Source: Polaromonas glacialis (lineage in GTDB: Bacteria > Pseudomonadota > Gammaproteobacteria > Burkholderiales > Burkholderiaceae_C). From it: 64,000 bases of DNA. Location: the NCBI RefSeq assembly GCF_000709345.1, contig NZ_KL448323.1, forward strand, positions 1,148,912-1,212,911, given 5' to 3'. Positions 27,670 to 38,022 of this stretch are shown piece after piece (position 1 is the first letter of the stretch; each line of letters opens with the position of its first letter). A program made the position numbers and the translations under genes. The notes beneath the pieces were generated by a model. That model was not told the origin of the DNA. It made no database searches and worked only from the letters and a program-made list of their open reading frames with translations.

Positions 27670-29007
27670 ATGAAACCTGTCATTGCGTTAGTTGGCCGCC
27701 CGAACGTTGGCAAGTCAACCCTTTTTAACCGGCTGACCAAGACACGCGACGCGATCGTGGCCGACTATGCCGGGCTGACGCGTGATCGTCATTACGGCAA
27801 CGGCAAGCTCGGCCCGCATGAGTACATCGTCATCGACACCGGAGGCTTCGAGCCCGATGCCGTCACCGGCATCTACAAGGAAATGGCCCGGCAGACCCGC
27901 CAGGCCGTTGCCGAATCCGACGTGGTGATTTTTGTGGTCGATGCCCGTGCCGGCATCAGCGCGCAGGACTACGACATTGCCAACTACCTGCGCAAGCTCG
28001 GAAAACCGACGGTGCTGGCGGCCAACAAGGCCGAGGGCCTGCCCGAAGGCACGCAGGTTTCGGAGTTCTTTGAACTCGGGCTTGGTGAAATGCTGGCGGT
28101 GTCGGCATCGCACGGGCAGGGCATGCGGTTGCTGGTTGATTTGGCACTGGCGCCCCTCAACCTGCCCGATCCGTCGGAAGCCGTCGAGCAGGAAGACCCC
28201 TCGGTCATCAAACTCGCGGTGGCAGGCCGCCCCAACGTCGGCAAATCGACACTGATCAATACCTGGCTTGGCGAAGAGCGCCTGGTGGCCTTTGACCTGC
28301 CGGGTACCACCCGCGATGCGATCTCGGTGCCTTTTGAGCATGCCGGCCAGCGGTTTGAACTCATCGACACCGCCGGGCTGCGCCGCAAGGGCAAGGTCTT
28401 TGAAGCGATCGAGAAATTCTCCGTCGTCAAGACCCTGCAGGCGATTGAAAACGCCAACGTCGTGCTGCTGCTGCTCGATGCCACCCAGGGCGTGACAGAC
28501 CAGGACGCGCACATTGCAGGCTACATCCTTGAAAGCGGCCGGGCCGTGGTGCTGGCCGTGAACAAATGGGATGCGGTCGATGCTTACCAGCGCGAACTGC
28601 TGCAGCGCTCGATTGAAACCCGGCTTGGTTTCCTGAAGTTTGCCTCCATCCACCATATTTCGGCCATCAAGCGCCAGGGGCTGGGGCCGGTCTGGAAATC
28701 CATCATCCAGGCGCACGCTTCAGCCAACCGCAAGATGTCCACGCCGGTGCTGACCCGTTTGCTGATGGAAGCGGTGCAGTTCCAGCAACCCCAGCGTTCG
28801 GGCGTTTTCCGCCCCAAGTTGCGTTATGCCCACCAGGGCGGCATGAACCCGCCCATCGTGATCATTCACGGCAATTCGCTCGAGCACGTGACCGAGTCCT
28901 ACAAGCGCTACCTTGAAGGCCGGATACGCAAGGAGTTTGATCTGGTCGGCACGCCTTTGCGTATCCAGCTGAAAAGCCAGCACAATCCTTTCACGGATAA
29001 AGAATAG
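27670..29007 (+). CDS. der: ribosome biogenesis GTPase Der (EngA)
   Basis: Essential double GTPase for 50S subunit assembly. 445 aa with G domain 1 (G1 motif GRPNVGKS at 9-16, DTGGFEPD for G3, NKAEG for G4) and G domain 2 (GRPNVGKS near 186, [14 protein letters not shown] near 300). A KH-like domain ends the protein (about 355-445, with [10 protein letters not shown]). ATG 27670 is used; a TTG one codon earlier is also in frame. Position between bamB and hfq is typical of Burkholderiales. Confidence 0.97.
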   Translation: MKPVIALVGRPNVGKSTLFNRLTKTRDAIVADYAGLTRDRHYGNGKLGPHEYIVIDTGGFEPDAVTGIYKEMARQTRQAVAESDVVIFVVDARAGISAQDYDIANYLRKLGKPTVLAANKAEGLPEGTQVSEFFELGLGEMLAVSASHGQGMRLLVDLALAPLNLPDPSEAVEQEDPSVIKLAVAGRPNVGKSTLINTWLGEERLVAFDLPGTTRDAISVPFEHAGQRFELIDTAGLRRKGKVFEAIEKFSVVKTLQAIENANVVLLLLDATQGVTDQDAHIAGYILESGRAVVLAVNKWDAVDAYQRELLQRSIETRLGFLKFASIHHISAIKRQGLGPVWKSIIQAHASANRKMSTPVLTRLLMEAVQFQQPQRSGVFRPKLRYAHQGGMNPPIVIIHGNSLEHVTESYKRYLEGRIRKEFDLVGTPLRIQLKSQHNPFTDKE

Positions 29008-29082
29008 GCCTAATATTACAAGGCCATCGAAATCGCTGTGGTATGGTCAAACCCTTACTAACTTTTGAACACGGAAAATATC

Positions 29083-29334
29083 GTGAGCAATAATAAAGGC
29101 CAGCTATTGCAGGACCCGTTTCTCAACACCTTGCGTCGCGAGCATGTTCCTGTTTCGATTTATCTGGTCAACGGCATCAAGCTACAGGGCCAGATCGAAT
29201 CGTTCGACCAGTACGTGGTCCTGCTTCGCAACACCGTCACCCAGATGGTATACAAGCATGCGATTTCCACCATCGTCCCAGGCCGCGCCGTGAATTTTTC
29301 GACGACCGAGTCCGAAGAAACACCGACCAGCTGA
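29083..29334 (+). CDS. hfq: RNA chaperone Hfq
   Basis: Hexameric Sm-like RNA chaperone for small RNA regulation. 83 aa from GTG 29083: the N-terminus reads (M)[20 protein letters not shown]. Then come the Sm1 motif [20 protein letters not shown] and Sm2 motif [15 protein letters not shown] with the conserved YKHA. GGAAAA seven to ten bases upstream supports GTG 29083 over the in-frame TTG at 29065. Followed after 17 bases by hflX, as in E. coli hfq-hflX-hflK-hflC. Confidence 0.97.
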   Translation: MSNNKGQLLQDPFLNTLRREHVPVSIYLVNGIKLQGQIESFDQYVVLLRNTVTQMVYKHAISTIVPGRAVNFSTTESEETPTS

Positions 29335-29351
29335 GAAGCAATGACGCACCG

Positions 29352-30503
29352 GTGAAAACACAAGCACTCGCCCTTCTGGTAGGGGTCGATCTGGGCCTTC
29401 CCAATTTTGATACGGATCTGCTGGAGCTAGGCCTGCTGGCGCAAACTGCCGGCCTTGAGCCTGTGGCGCGCATCACCTGCAAACGCAGGGCACCCGATGC
29501 CGCCCTGTTCATCGGGTCGGGCAAGGCCGACGAGATCAAAATGCTCGCCCTTGATACTGGCGCCACCGAAGTCCTGTTCGACCAGTCGCTCAGTCCCGCC
29601 CAGCAGCGCAACCTTGAGCGGCATCTTGAAATGCCGGTCAATGACCGGACGCTGCTGATCCTGGAAATCTTTGCACAGCGCGCCCGCAGCCACGAGGGCA
29701 AGCTTCAGGTGGAGCTTGCCCGTCTGCAGTACGTCTCGACACGGCTGGTCCGCCGCTGGTCGCACCTTGAGCGTCAGACGGGCGGCGCTGGCGTGCGCGG
29801 TGGTCCGGGCGAAAAACAGATCGAACTTGACAAACGCATGATCGGCGATGCCATCAAGCGAACCAAGGAGCGCCTGACCAAAGTCAAAAAGCAGCGCCAG
29901 ACGCAGCGAAAGCAGCGTGAGCGGCGCAACTCGTTTTCGGTTTCGCTGGTGGGTTACACCAATGCCGGAAAATCCACTTTGTTCAATGCCCTGGTCAAGG
30001 CCACTGCCTACACCGCCGACCAGCTTTTTGCAACGCTCGACACCACCACGCGACAGCTTTATTTGGGCGAGGCCGGACGTTTCGCATCCCTGTCCGATAC
30101 TGTCGGTTTCATTCGCGATTTGCCGCATGGGCTGATTGATGCCTTTGCGGCAACCCTGAAGGAAGCGGTCGATGCCGATCTGCTGCTGCATGTGGTCGAT
30201 GGCTCCAACCCCGACTACCTTGAGCAGATCGAGCAGGTACAGCGCGTGCTTTCCGAGATCGGTGCCGAGAATGTTCCGCAAATACTTGTTTTCAACAAGC
30301 TGGACGCTATTGAAAAAAGCAGCTTGCCACTGCACCTGCAGGATAGGTTCGAACTCAGGGATGCCTTTGAAGGCGCCAGCCGCAGTGTCGAACGCGTATT
30401 TGTGAGTGCCAAGACCGGTGAAGGCCTGAATCTGCTGCGCGAATTGCTGGCGATTCGAGGTTCCCATGCGCAGGCAGGCGATAGCCCCCAAACACCCCAA
30501 TGA
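29352..30503 (+). CDS. hflX: ribosome-associated GTPase HflX
   Basis: GTPase that splits stalled or idle ribosomes under stress. 383 aa from GTG. The N-terminal HflX domain (about 10-115) contains LFIGSGKADEIKMLALDTGA. The glycine-rich linker RQTGGAGVRGGPGEKQIELD leads into a basic helix, and the G domain begins at SLVGYTNAGKSTLFNALVKA (G1 near 199). DTVGFIRDLPHGLIDAFAAT is G3, and NKLD is G4. Part of the hfq-hflX-hflKC run. Confidence 0.96.
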   Translation: MKTQALALLVGVDLGLPNFDTDLLELGLLAQTAGLEPVARITCKRRAPDAALFIGSGKADEIKMLALDTGATEVLFDQSLSPAQQRNLERHLEMPVNDRTLLILEIFAQRARSHEGKLQVELARLQYVSTRLVRRWSHLERQTGGAGVRGGPGEKQIELDKRMIGDAIKRTKERLTKVKKQRQTQRKQRERRNSFSVSLVGYTNAGKSTLFNALVKATAYTADQLFATLDTTTRQLYLGEAGRFASLSDTVGFIRDLPHGLIDAFAATLKEAVDADLLLHVVDGSNPDYLEQIEQVQRVLSEIGAENVPQILVFNKLDAIEKSSLPLHLQDRFELRDAFEGASRSVERVFVSAKTGEGLNLLRELLAIRGSHAQAGDSPQTPQ

Positions 30504-30568
30504 TATTGCCCGGCCGGGCAGTTTCGTTAGGCACAATGTCGGTGTAACAAAAAAGCGAGTTTTTTTCC

Positions 30569-31963
30569 ATGAATTTGAATCCCGTGCTGCAAACGCTGAC
30601 AAACTTTCCGGGTCGGCTCAAACAACGCGCCCAAGGCATATTCAATCTGAATGATCCGCGCTGGGGCCGGGATGAGGACAAGTCGGCATCTGATGGTTCC
30701 AGGCCCGAGGGCTCGCGCGATGACCGGCAGCCGCCCAAGCCGCCGAGTCGTCCTCAAGGCCCCAATCAGGGGCCGCCTGACCTTGACGAGTTGTGGCGCG
30801 ACTTCAACCGCAAACTGGGTAACTTGTTTGGCGGCGCGAAGAACGGCGGCAACCGCGATGGTTTTGGTGGTGGCGGCAACAAAGGCGGCGGCGGCTTTCA
30901 GCCCGATATGAAGAATGCCGGAATCGGCGTTGGCCTGATTGCGGCGGTGGTGGCATTGATCTGGCTGGGTACCGGCTTTTTCATCGTGCAAGAGGGCCAG
31001 CAAGCGGTGATCACGCAGTTCGGCAAATACCGGTCCACGGTCGGCGCCGGCTTCAACTGGCGCTTGCCTTACCCCATACAACGTCACGAGATTGTCGTGG
31101 TCACCCAGATTCGTTCGGTCGATGTCGGGCGTGACACCGTTCTCAAGGCAACCGGCCTGCGCGATTCGGCCATGTTGACGGAAGACGAAAATATCGTCGA
31201 GATCAAGTTTGCCGTGCAGTACCGCCTGAACGATGCCCGCGCTTACCTGTTCGAAAGCAAGGACCCGGCTGCCGCAGTGGTTCAGGCTGCCGAAACCGCC
31301 GTGCGCGAAGTCGTCGGCAAGATGAAAATGGACATGGCGCTTGCCGAAGAGCGTGACCAGATCGGTCCGCGCGTCCGGGTGCTCATGCAGACCATCCTGG
31401 ATCGCTACAAGGTCGGTGTCGAAGTGGTCGCCATCAATTTGCAGCAAAGCGGCGTCCGGCCTCCCGAGCAGGTTCAGGCGGCTTTCGATGATGTGCTGAA
31501 GGCTGGACAGGAGCGCGAGCGCGCCAAGAATGAAGCGCAGGCCTATGCCAATGACGTGGTTCCCCGCGCCGTCGGTTCGGCTTCCCGCCTGAAGGAAGAG
31601 GCGGATGCCTACAAGGCCCGGATCGTGGCGCAGGCTCAGGGTGATGCGCAGCGCTTCAGTTCGGTGTTGACCGAATACCAGAAAGCCCCGCAGGTCACCC
31701 GCGACCGCATGTACACCGACGCGATGCAGCAGGTTTACACCAACGTGACCAAGGTGCTGGTCGAATCCCGCCAGGGTTCCAACCTGCTCTACCTGCCGCT
31801 CGACAAGATCATGCAGATGACCGGAACGGGCGGCGCGGCGGCAGGCAGCGATGCGACGGCGCCACTGTCAACATCGCCTGCAGCGCAAGCCCCGCTCAAT
31901 GGGGTCCCTGTAGATTCCCGAGCCCGGGACGCTTCCCGAACCCGCGAACGTGAAACCCGCTAA
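30569..31963 (+). CDS. hflK: HflK, FtsH protease modulator subunit
   Basis: Band 7/SPFH membrane protein that with HflC encloses the FtsH protease. 464 aa. The N-terminal cytoplasmic part (about 1-112) is rich in Gly, Pro, Asp and Asn. One transmembrane helix follows (about 115-138, GVGLIAAVVALIWLGTGFF), then the SPFH domain (VQEGQQAVITQFGKYRSTVG) and the FMQTILDRYKVGVEV-like region. The tail is Ala/Ser/Thr rich. Eleven bases precede hflC. Confidence 0.95.
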   Translation: MNLNPVLQTLTNFPGRLKQRAQGIFNLNDPRWGRDEDKSASDGSRPEGSRDDRQPPKPPSRPQGPNQGPPDLDELWRDFNRKLGNLFGGAKNGGNRDGFGGGGNKGGGGFQPDMKNAGIGVGLIAAVVALIWLGTGFFIVQEGQQAVITQFGKYRSTVGAGFNWRLPYPIQRHEIVVVTQIRSVDVGRDTVLKATGLRDSAMLTEDENIVEIKFAVQYRLNDARAYLFESKDPAAAVVQAAETAVREVVGKMKMDMALAEERDQIGPRVRVLMQTILDRYKVGVEVVAINLQQSGVRPPEQVQAAFDDVLKAGQERERAKNEAQAYANDVVPRAVGSASRLKEEADAYKARIVAQAQGDAQRFSSVLTEYQKAPQVTRDRMYTDAMQQVYTNVTKVLVESRQGSNLLYLPLDKIMQMTGTGGAAAGSDATAPLSTSPAAQAPLNGVPVDSRARDASRTRERETR

Positions 31964-31974
31964 GGAATACAAAA

Positions 31975-32880
31975 GTGAATAGAGTTGGACTCGTCGTTTC
32001 TTCATTGCTGGTGCTTCTGGCATTGCTCAGTTCCACGCTGTTCGTGGTAGACCAGCGCCAGTTTGGCGTCGTGTACGCCCTTGGACAAATCAAGGAGGTT
32101 GTTCTTGAGCCGGGCCTCAATTTCAAGCTGCCACCTCCATTTCAGAACGTTTCGTACATTGACAGGCGTTTGCTGACGCTGGACAGCACCGACTCCGAGC
32201 CGATGCTGACAGCCGAAAAGCAGCGTGTCGTGATCGACTGGTATGTGCGCTGGCGCATCATCAACCCTTCGGAATACATCCGCAACGTCGGGCTTGATGA
32301 AAAAGCCGGTGCCAACCAGTTGAATCGCGTGGTTCGCAATGCGTTCCAGGAAGAAATCAACCGGCGCACCGTCAAGGATCTGCTCTCGCTCAAGCGTGAG
32401 CAGCTGATGGCCGATGTCAAGAAAGAAGTGCTTGCCGTGGTGCGGGGCGCCAAGCCCTGGGGCATCGATGTGATCGACGTGCGCATTACCCGCGTCGATT
32501 ACGTGGAAGCCATTACCGAATCGGTTTACCGCCGCATGGAGGCCGAGCGCAAGCGCGTGGCCAACGAGTTGCGCTCGACAGGTGCGGCAGAAGGTGAAAA
32601 AATTCGCGCCGATGCCGATCGCCAGCGTGAGATCACCGTCGCCAACGCCTATCGTGATGCGCAGAAGATCAAGGGCGAGGGCGATGCCGAGGCGGCCAGC
32701 ACCTTTGCCCAGTCTTTTGGACGGGACCCCCAGTTTGCGCAGTTCTATCGCAGCCTGGAAGCCTACAAGGCCAGCTTCAGCAAGAAAAGCGACGTGATGG
32801 TGGTCGATCCTTCGTCGGACTTTTTCAAAGCCATGCGTGGCGCCAACAGTGGCAGCGCTTCAGGGGCCGCCTCGCGTTAA
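31975..32880 (+). CDS. hflC: HflC, FtsH protease modulator subunit
   Basis: Partner of HflK. 301 aa from GTG 31975, with an N-terminal transmembrane helix (about 5-25, LVVSSLLVLLALLSSTLFVV), an SPFH domain (VDQRQFGVVYALGQIKEVVL), and the conserved WGIDVIDVRITRVDYVEAIT and EREITVANAYRDAQ-like helices. It is followed by a strong terminator, so it ends the hfq-hflC transcript. A small DUF2065 gene often found after hflC is absent here. Confidence 0.95.
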   Translation: MNRVGLVVSSLLVLLALLSSTLFVVDQRQFGVVYALGQIKEVVLEPGLNFKLPPPFQNVSYIDRRLLTLDSTDSEPMLTAEKQRVVIDWYVRWRIINPSEYIRNVGLDEKAGANQLNRVVRNAFQEEINRRTVKDLLSLKREQLMADVKKEVLAVVRGAKPWGIDVIDVRITRVDYVEAITESVYRRMEAERKRVANELRSTGAAEGEKIRADADRQREITVANAYRDAQKIKGEGDAEAASTFAQSFGRDPQFAQFYRSLEAYKASFSKKSDVMVVDPSSDFFKAMRGANSGSASGAASR

Positions 32881-32947
32881 CAAACGTCAGCTTTCCGGCA
32901 CCCAGGCGATATGAATTGCCTTCACCAGCGGGCGGTGTTCATCAAGC

Positions 32948-32976
32948 AAAAGGGCAGTCTGCCCTTTTCTGTTTTT
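32948..32976 (+). terminator. intrinsic terminator after hflC
   Basis: AAAAGGGCA and TGCCCTTTT form a perfect 9-bp stem with a 3-base loop, followed by CTGTTTTTT. This is a textbook Rho-independent terminator for the hfl transcript. Confidence 0.88.
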
Positions 32977-33028
32977 TGATCCAGCCCATGCCGGTAAAAT
33001 CCTGTTTTTAACAGCTTACTAAATCTAC

Positions 33029-34198
33029 ATGCCCGCCTGGTCGTCATCTTGGCAATTGCCTGATCAAATTGCCGATGTCCTGCCTTCCGAGGCGCGTCAC
33101 ATCGAAGAACTACGCCGTCTGTTCCTGGACACCGCCCGCAGCTATGGCTATGAACTGGTCATGCCGCCGCTGCTGGAGCATCTGGAGTCGCTGCTCACCG
33201 GAACCGGTGAAGCGCTGGACCTGCAGACCTTCAAACTGGTCGATCAGCTGTCGGGCCGCACACTGGGGCTGCGCGCCGACACCACGCCGCAGGTCGCCCG
33301 AATTGATGCCCATTTGCTCAACCGCAGCGGCGTGGCCCGCCTTTGCTATTGTGGTCCGGTGCTGCATACTCGCGCCGACCGGCCGCATGCGACCCGCGAG
33401 CCCTTGCAGTTCGGCGCTGAAATTTACGGCCATGCCGGTCTGGAAGCCGACCTGGAAGCCCAGCGGCTCGCGCTGGACTGCCTGAAGGCGGCGGGCGTCA
33501 CCGATCTCATGGTGGACATGGCGGACGTTCGCATCGTTGCCAGCCTGCTGGCCGGCGCCAGTCTTGGCCCTTCAATCCTGGCGCGCATCCATGCGGCGCT
33601 GGCGGCCAAGGATGCGAGCGAATTGGGCAGTTTGCTCGCTGGCCTGCATGGCGGCATTTCATCGGAAGCACGCGAAGGCATGTTGGCGCTGCTGCAGCTC
33701 TACGGTGATGAACAGGTGTTGTTTGAGGCTGAAAAATGCCTTCCGCGCTTGCCTGGCGTGCATGAAGCGCTACAAAATTTGAAGTTGCTCGCCGCCTATC
33801 TTCCTGATGTCAAGGTCAGCTTTGATCTGGCTGACCTGCGCGGCTACGCCTATTACAGCGGTGTCCGCTTCGCCATTTATGGCCAGGGCGCCGAACTGGC
33901 CCGGGGCGGGCGTTACGACGAGGTCGGCGCCGTTTTTGGTCGCAACCGTCCGGCCGCCGGCTTCAGCCTTGACCTGAAGGAACTGGTCAGCGTGCTGCCG
34001 CCGCGACCCCTCAAGGCGGCCATTTGCGCGCCCTGGGGTGACGATGCCAGGCTCAATGCCGCCATTGCCCGCTTGCGGGGCAGCGGCGAAACCGTGACCT
34101 GTCTGTTGCCGGGCCACGACAATGAAGTCAATGAGTTTGACTGCGACCGCGAGTTGGCCCTGACGGACGGCCAGTGGGTGGTGCAGCCCCGCCCTTAA
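33029..34198 (+). CDS. hisZ: ATP phosphoribosyltransferase regulatory subunit HisZ
   Basis: HisRS-like regulatory subunit needed by short-form HisG in the first step of histidine synthesis. 389 aa. It has class II synthetase-like motifs ([53 protein letters not shown]) but no anticodon-binding domain and no full synthetase active site, as known for HisZ. TAAAAT at 32995-33000 could be a -10. HisG itself is outside the window. Clustering of hisZ with purA after hflC is typical for betaproteobacteria. Confidence 0.95.
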   Translation: MPAWSSSWQLPDQIADVLPSEARHIEELRRLFLDTARSYGYELVMPPLLEHLESLLTGTGEALDLQTFKLVDQLSGRTLGLRADTTPQVARIDAHLLNRSGVARLCYCGPVLHTRADRPHATREPLQFGAEIYGHAGLEADLEAQRLALDCLKAAGVTDLMVDMADVRIVASLLAGASLGPSILARIHAALAAKDASELGSLLAGLHGGISSEAREGMLALLQLYGDEQVLFEAEKCLPRLPGVHEALQNLKLLAAYLPDVKVSFDLADLRGYAYYSGVRFAIYGQGAELARGGRYDEVGAVFGRNRPAAGFSLDLKELVSVLPPRPLKAAICAPWGDDARLNAAIARLRGSGETVTCLLPGHDNEVNEFDCDRELALTDGQWVVQPRP

Positions 34199-34274
34199 GC
34201 CGCAACCCTGAAGCGGTACAAAATGCTGTGCGAAGGGCTGGGCCCGGCGCCAGCTTTATCCATTTGATCCTTAA

Positions 34275-35627
<1,353 letters not shown>

Positions 35628-35648
35628 AGCCTTTAAATTTAGACAAAA

Positions 35649-35697
35649 AGGCCGCTTGCGCAATAACCACGGGCGCAGGCAGCTATTAAATCAGGAG
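35649..35697 (-). repeat. family A repeat upstream of phosphoribosyltransferase gene
   Basis: GCCGCTTGCGCAATAACCAC then GGGCGCAGGCAGCTATTAAA and TCAGGAG. The edge of the repeat contains AGGAG, which serves as the ribosome site of the gene at 35705. Confidence 0.65.
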
Positions 35698-35704
35698 TAA
35701 CTCC

Positions 35705-36229
35705 ATGTTGACCGAAGACGGCAAGCATCTCTACGTCAGCTATGACGAATACCATAACCTGATTGAAAAACTGGCCATCAAGATCCACCAGTCCGGCTGG
35801 CAGTTCGACACCATCCTGTGCCTGGCGCGGGGCGGCATGCGGCCCGGCGACATCCTGTCGCGCATCTTTGACAAGCCGCTGGCCATCATGTCCACCAGTT
35901 CCTACCGCGCCGACGCCGGCACGGTGCAGGGCAAGCTGGACATTGCCCACTACATCACCACGCCCAAGGGCGAGATCGCCGGCCGGGTGCTGCTGGTCGA
36001 TGACCTGGCCGATTCGGGCCATACCCTGAACGCGGTGATCGACCAGCTTCGCAACAACTACAAGCCGATCACCGAACTGCGCAGCGCCGTGATCTGGACC
36101 AAGGGTGTTTCGACTTTCCAGGCCGACTACACGGTCGAGACGCTGCCGACCAACCCGTGGATTCACCAGCCCTTCGAGAGCTACGATGCGCTTTCGCCGG
36201 TGCAGCTGATGGACAAGTGGAGGGTATAG
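35705..36229 (+). CDS. purine-type phosphoribosyltransferase
   Basis: A 174-aa type I phosphoribosyltransferase. The PRPP-binding motif VLLVDDLADSGHTLNAVIDQ is clear (near residue 98), and the pyrophosphate-binding loop region is ILCLARGGMRPGDIL. Position next to purA suggests a hypoxanthine or xanthine-guanine salvage enzyme, but substrate cannot be set from sequence alone. The ribosome site AGGAG lies in a family A repeat. A family B GC-rich repeat begins one base after the stop codon. Confidence 0.88.
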   Translation: MLTEDGKHLYVSYDEYHNLIEKLAIKIHQSGWQFDTILCLARGGMRPGDILSRIFDKPLAIMSTSSYRADAGTVQGKLDIAHYITTPKGEIAGRVLLVDDLADSGHTLNAVIDQLRNNYKPITELRSAVIWTKGVSTFQADYTVETLPTNPWIHQPFESYDALSPVQLMDKWRV

Positions 36230-36230
36230 T

Positions 36231-36345
36231 AGCCCCCACGGTCGCTCACTGCGTGTAGCTCCCTGCCCCCCGAGGGGGCCGCTGCGCCTGCGGTCCGGCG
36301 GAGCCGGTTCCGCGGCCCCGGCTGGTGGGGAAGGGAAAGCCCCCA
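36231..36345 (+). repeat. family B GC-rich hairpin repeat, copy 1
   Basis: Begins GCCCCCACGGTCGCTCACTG and continues with CGTGTAGCTCCCTGCCCCCC then GAGGGGGCCGCTGCGCCTGC. The stretch CCCCCGAGGGGG plus CCGC...GCGG can fold. About 60 bases match the complement of 63629-63690 almost exactly. It starts right after the stop at 36229. Confidence 0.75.
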
Positions 36346-36432
36346 TGCCCTCGATTTCGTGTGGTTCGCTTCCCGCCGAGGGATTACTGCGCCTGCGGCC
36401 TGGCAAAGCCAGTTCCGCGGCCCTGGCTGATC
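36346..36432 (+). repeat. family B repeat, partial second copy
   Basis: CTGCGCCTGCGGCCTGGCAA and AGCCAGTTCCGCGGCCCTGG match the second half of copy 1 with several changes, giving an imperfect tandem pair before the next gene. Confidence 0.65.
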
Positions 36433-36459
36433 AAAAGCGCATGCCGTTAACATGCGTGG

Positions 36460-37680
36460 ATGAGCGATTTATCCACCCAGCTGATTCACCATCCCTACCG
36501 TCCACCCGCCGGCTTCGAGTCGGTATCCCCCCCGGTCCACAAAGCCTCAACGATCATCTTCCCCAACGTGGCAGCCCTGCGCAGCCGCGACTGGAAGCAC
36601 AAGACCGGCTACACCTACGGCCTGCACGGAACGCCGACCACCTTCACGCTGGAAGCGCGCATTGCGACGCTCGAAGGCGGCAAGTTCTGTACGCTGGTTC
36701 CGAGCGGGCTGGCGGCGGTCGTGCTGGTGGACATGGCCCTGCTGAAGTCCGGCGACGAGGTCCTGATTCCGGACAATGCCTACGGCCCGAACAAGGCCTT
36801 CGCGCAGGCCGAACTGGCGGCCTGGGGCATCGGCTGCCAGTTCTACGACGCGATGAACCCGGCCGACCTGGCCGCGCGGCTGAACGGCCGGACCCGCCTG
36901 GTCTGGCTGGAGGCGCCCGGATCGATCACGCTGGAGTTTCCGGACCTTCCCGCGCTGGTGGCCGCCGTCAAGGCGCACAACGCATCGGGCGGGGCACATC
37001 CACAGGCCGCCATCACGGTACTCGACAACACCTGGGGCGCGGGCCTGGCGTTCAATGCCTTTGCACTGGGCGCCGATATCTCGGTGCAGGCGCTGACCAA
37101 ATACCCGAGCGGCGGCGCCGACGTGCTGATGGGCTCGGTGGTGACGAACAGCGAAGCGCTGCACCACCTGATGCATTTTTGCCATATGCGCGTCGGCTAC
37201 GGCGTCAGCGGCAATGACGCCGAACTCGTGCTGCGCGGGCTGAACAGCATCGCGCTGCGCTATGCCGCGCAGGATGCTGCCACGCGCCAGCTGGCCGGCT
37301 GGCTCCAGGGCCAGCCGCAAATCGCCGCCGTGCTGCATCCGGCATTGTCTGACTCGCCAGGCCATGCGCAATGGAAGCGCGACTGCACTGGCGCGGCCTG
37401 CCTGTTCAGCGCGGTCTTCCGGCCTGTCATCACGCCCGTGCAGATCGACCGGTTTTGCGACAGCCTGCAGCTTTTCAGGCTCGGCTATAGCTGGGCCGGG
37501 CCGATGAGCCTGTGCGTGCCTTATGACATGCCGGCCCTGCGTGCGGTGCGTCCCTGGCCCCACCAGGGCGGACTGGTGCGCTTTTCGGTCGGTCTGGAAG
37601 CCGTTGCCGACCTGCAGGCCGACTTGGCCCAGGCGCTGGCCGGCTTGTCCGCAAGGCCCGATGGCAATGCATTACAGTAA
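36460..37680 (+). CDS. metC: cystathionine beta-lyase-type PLP enzyme
   Basis: Cys/Met metabolism PLP-dependent lyase, 406 aa. The signature around the Schiff-base lysine is VQALTKYPSGGADVLMGSVV (near residue 215), preceded by TVLDNTWGAGLAFNAFALGA. YTYGLHGTPTTFTLEARIA near the N-terminus is typical of the MetC group. MetC splits cystathionine to homocysteine, but related family members include gamma-lyases and synthases, so the reaction is probable rather than proven. Preceded by about 230 bases of family B repeats with no obvious promoter. Confidence 0.85.
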   Translation: MSDLSTQLIHHPYRPPAGFESVSPPVHKASTIIFPNVAALRSRDWKHKTGYTYGLHGTPTTFTLEARIATLEGGKFCTLVPSGLAAVVLVDMALLKSGDEVLIPDNAYGPNKAFAQAELAAWGIGCQFYDAMNPADLAARLNGRTRLVWLEAPGSITLEFPDLPALVAAVKAHNASGGAHPQAAITVLDNTWGAGLAFNAFALGADISVQALTKYPSGGADVLMGSVVTNSEALHHLMHFCHMRVGYGVSGNDAELVLRGLNSIALRYAAQDAATRQLAGWLQGQPQIAAVLHPALSDSPGHAQWKRDCTGAACLFSAVFRPVITPVQIDRFCDSLQLFRLGYSWAGPMSLCVPYDMPALRAVRPWPHQGGLVRFSVGLEAVADLQADLAQALAGLSARPDGNALQ

Positions 37681-37707
37681 GGGTTACTTATTCACGAAAG
37701 CTAAGCT

Positions 37708-37899
37708 GTGGCAACTCCCAATTACTCCTATGAAAAGCGTCAGAAGGAGCTGGCGAAAAAACGCAAGAAAGAAGACAAGCTCAAGCGCAAGGGCGAAGGC
37801 AAGCCTGACGACGGCGATGCTTCCCCTGACGGTGTGCCGGATCAGGACAACATCAGCGAAGCCCAGCTTGACATACCACCCGCCGGTTCCCCTCCCTGA
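37708..37899 (+). CDS. small charged hypothetical protein
   Basis: A 63-aa product from GTG with no recognised domain. The N-terminal half is strongly basic and helical (KRQKELAKKRKKEDKLKRKG), and the C-terminal half is acidic and Pro rich. This bipartite shape occurs in small conserved proteins of Burkholderiales of unknown function; nucleic-acid contact by the basic helix is possible. It follows metC by 27 bases and is followed by a family A repeat and a strong terminator. Confidence 0.65.
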   Translation: MATPNYSYEKRQKELAKKRKKEDKLKRKGEGKPDDGDASPDGVPDQDNISEAQLDIPPAGSPP

Positions 37900-37927
37900 G
37901 TCCTGAATTAAAGAAAAAAGCCTTCCG

Positions 37928-37977
37928 GCGCAACACAGATGTGCGCAACCAGCTATTGATTTGATAGCGAATATACG
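37928..37977 (-). repeat. family A repeat before terminator
   Basis: CCGGCGCAACACAGATGTGC then GCAACCAGCTATTGATTTGA and TAGCGAATAT. Orientation is set from the GCTA core lying at the right end. Confidence 0.6.
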
Positions 37978-37981
37978 ACTG

Positions 37982-38019
37982 ACCCGGCATCACCGCCACT
38001 GGTGGTGCCGGGTTTTTTT
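37982..38019 (+). terminator. intrinsic terminator after small gene
   Basis: ACCCGGCATCACC pairs with GGTGGTGCCGGGT (one G-U type mismatch) around a 6-base loop and is followed directly by seven T. It ends the metC-side transcript just before the convergent mnmH gene. Confidence 0.88.
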
Positions 38020-38022
38020 GCG

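Noticed and set aside
30301..30345. Possible family A repeat in hflX (GCTATTGAAAAAAGCAGCTT)
   Set aside because: The similarity is short and the protein segment fits the normal HflX G domain after NKLD; not enough to claim a repeat.
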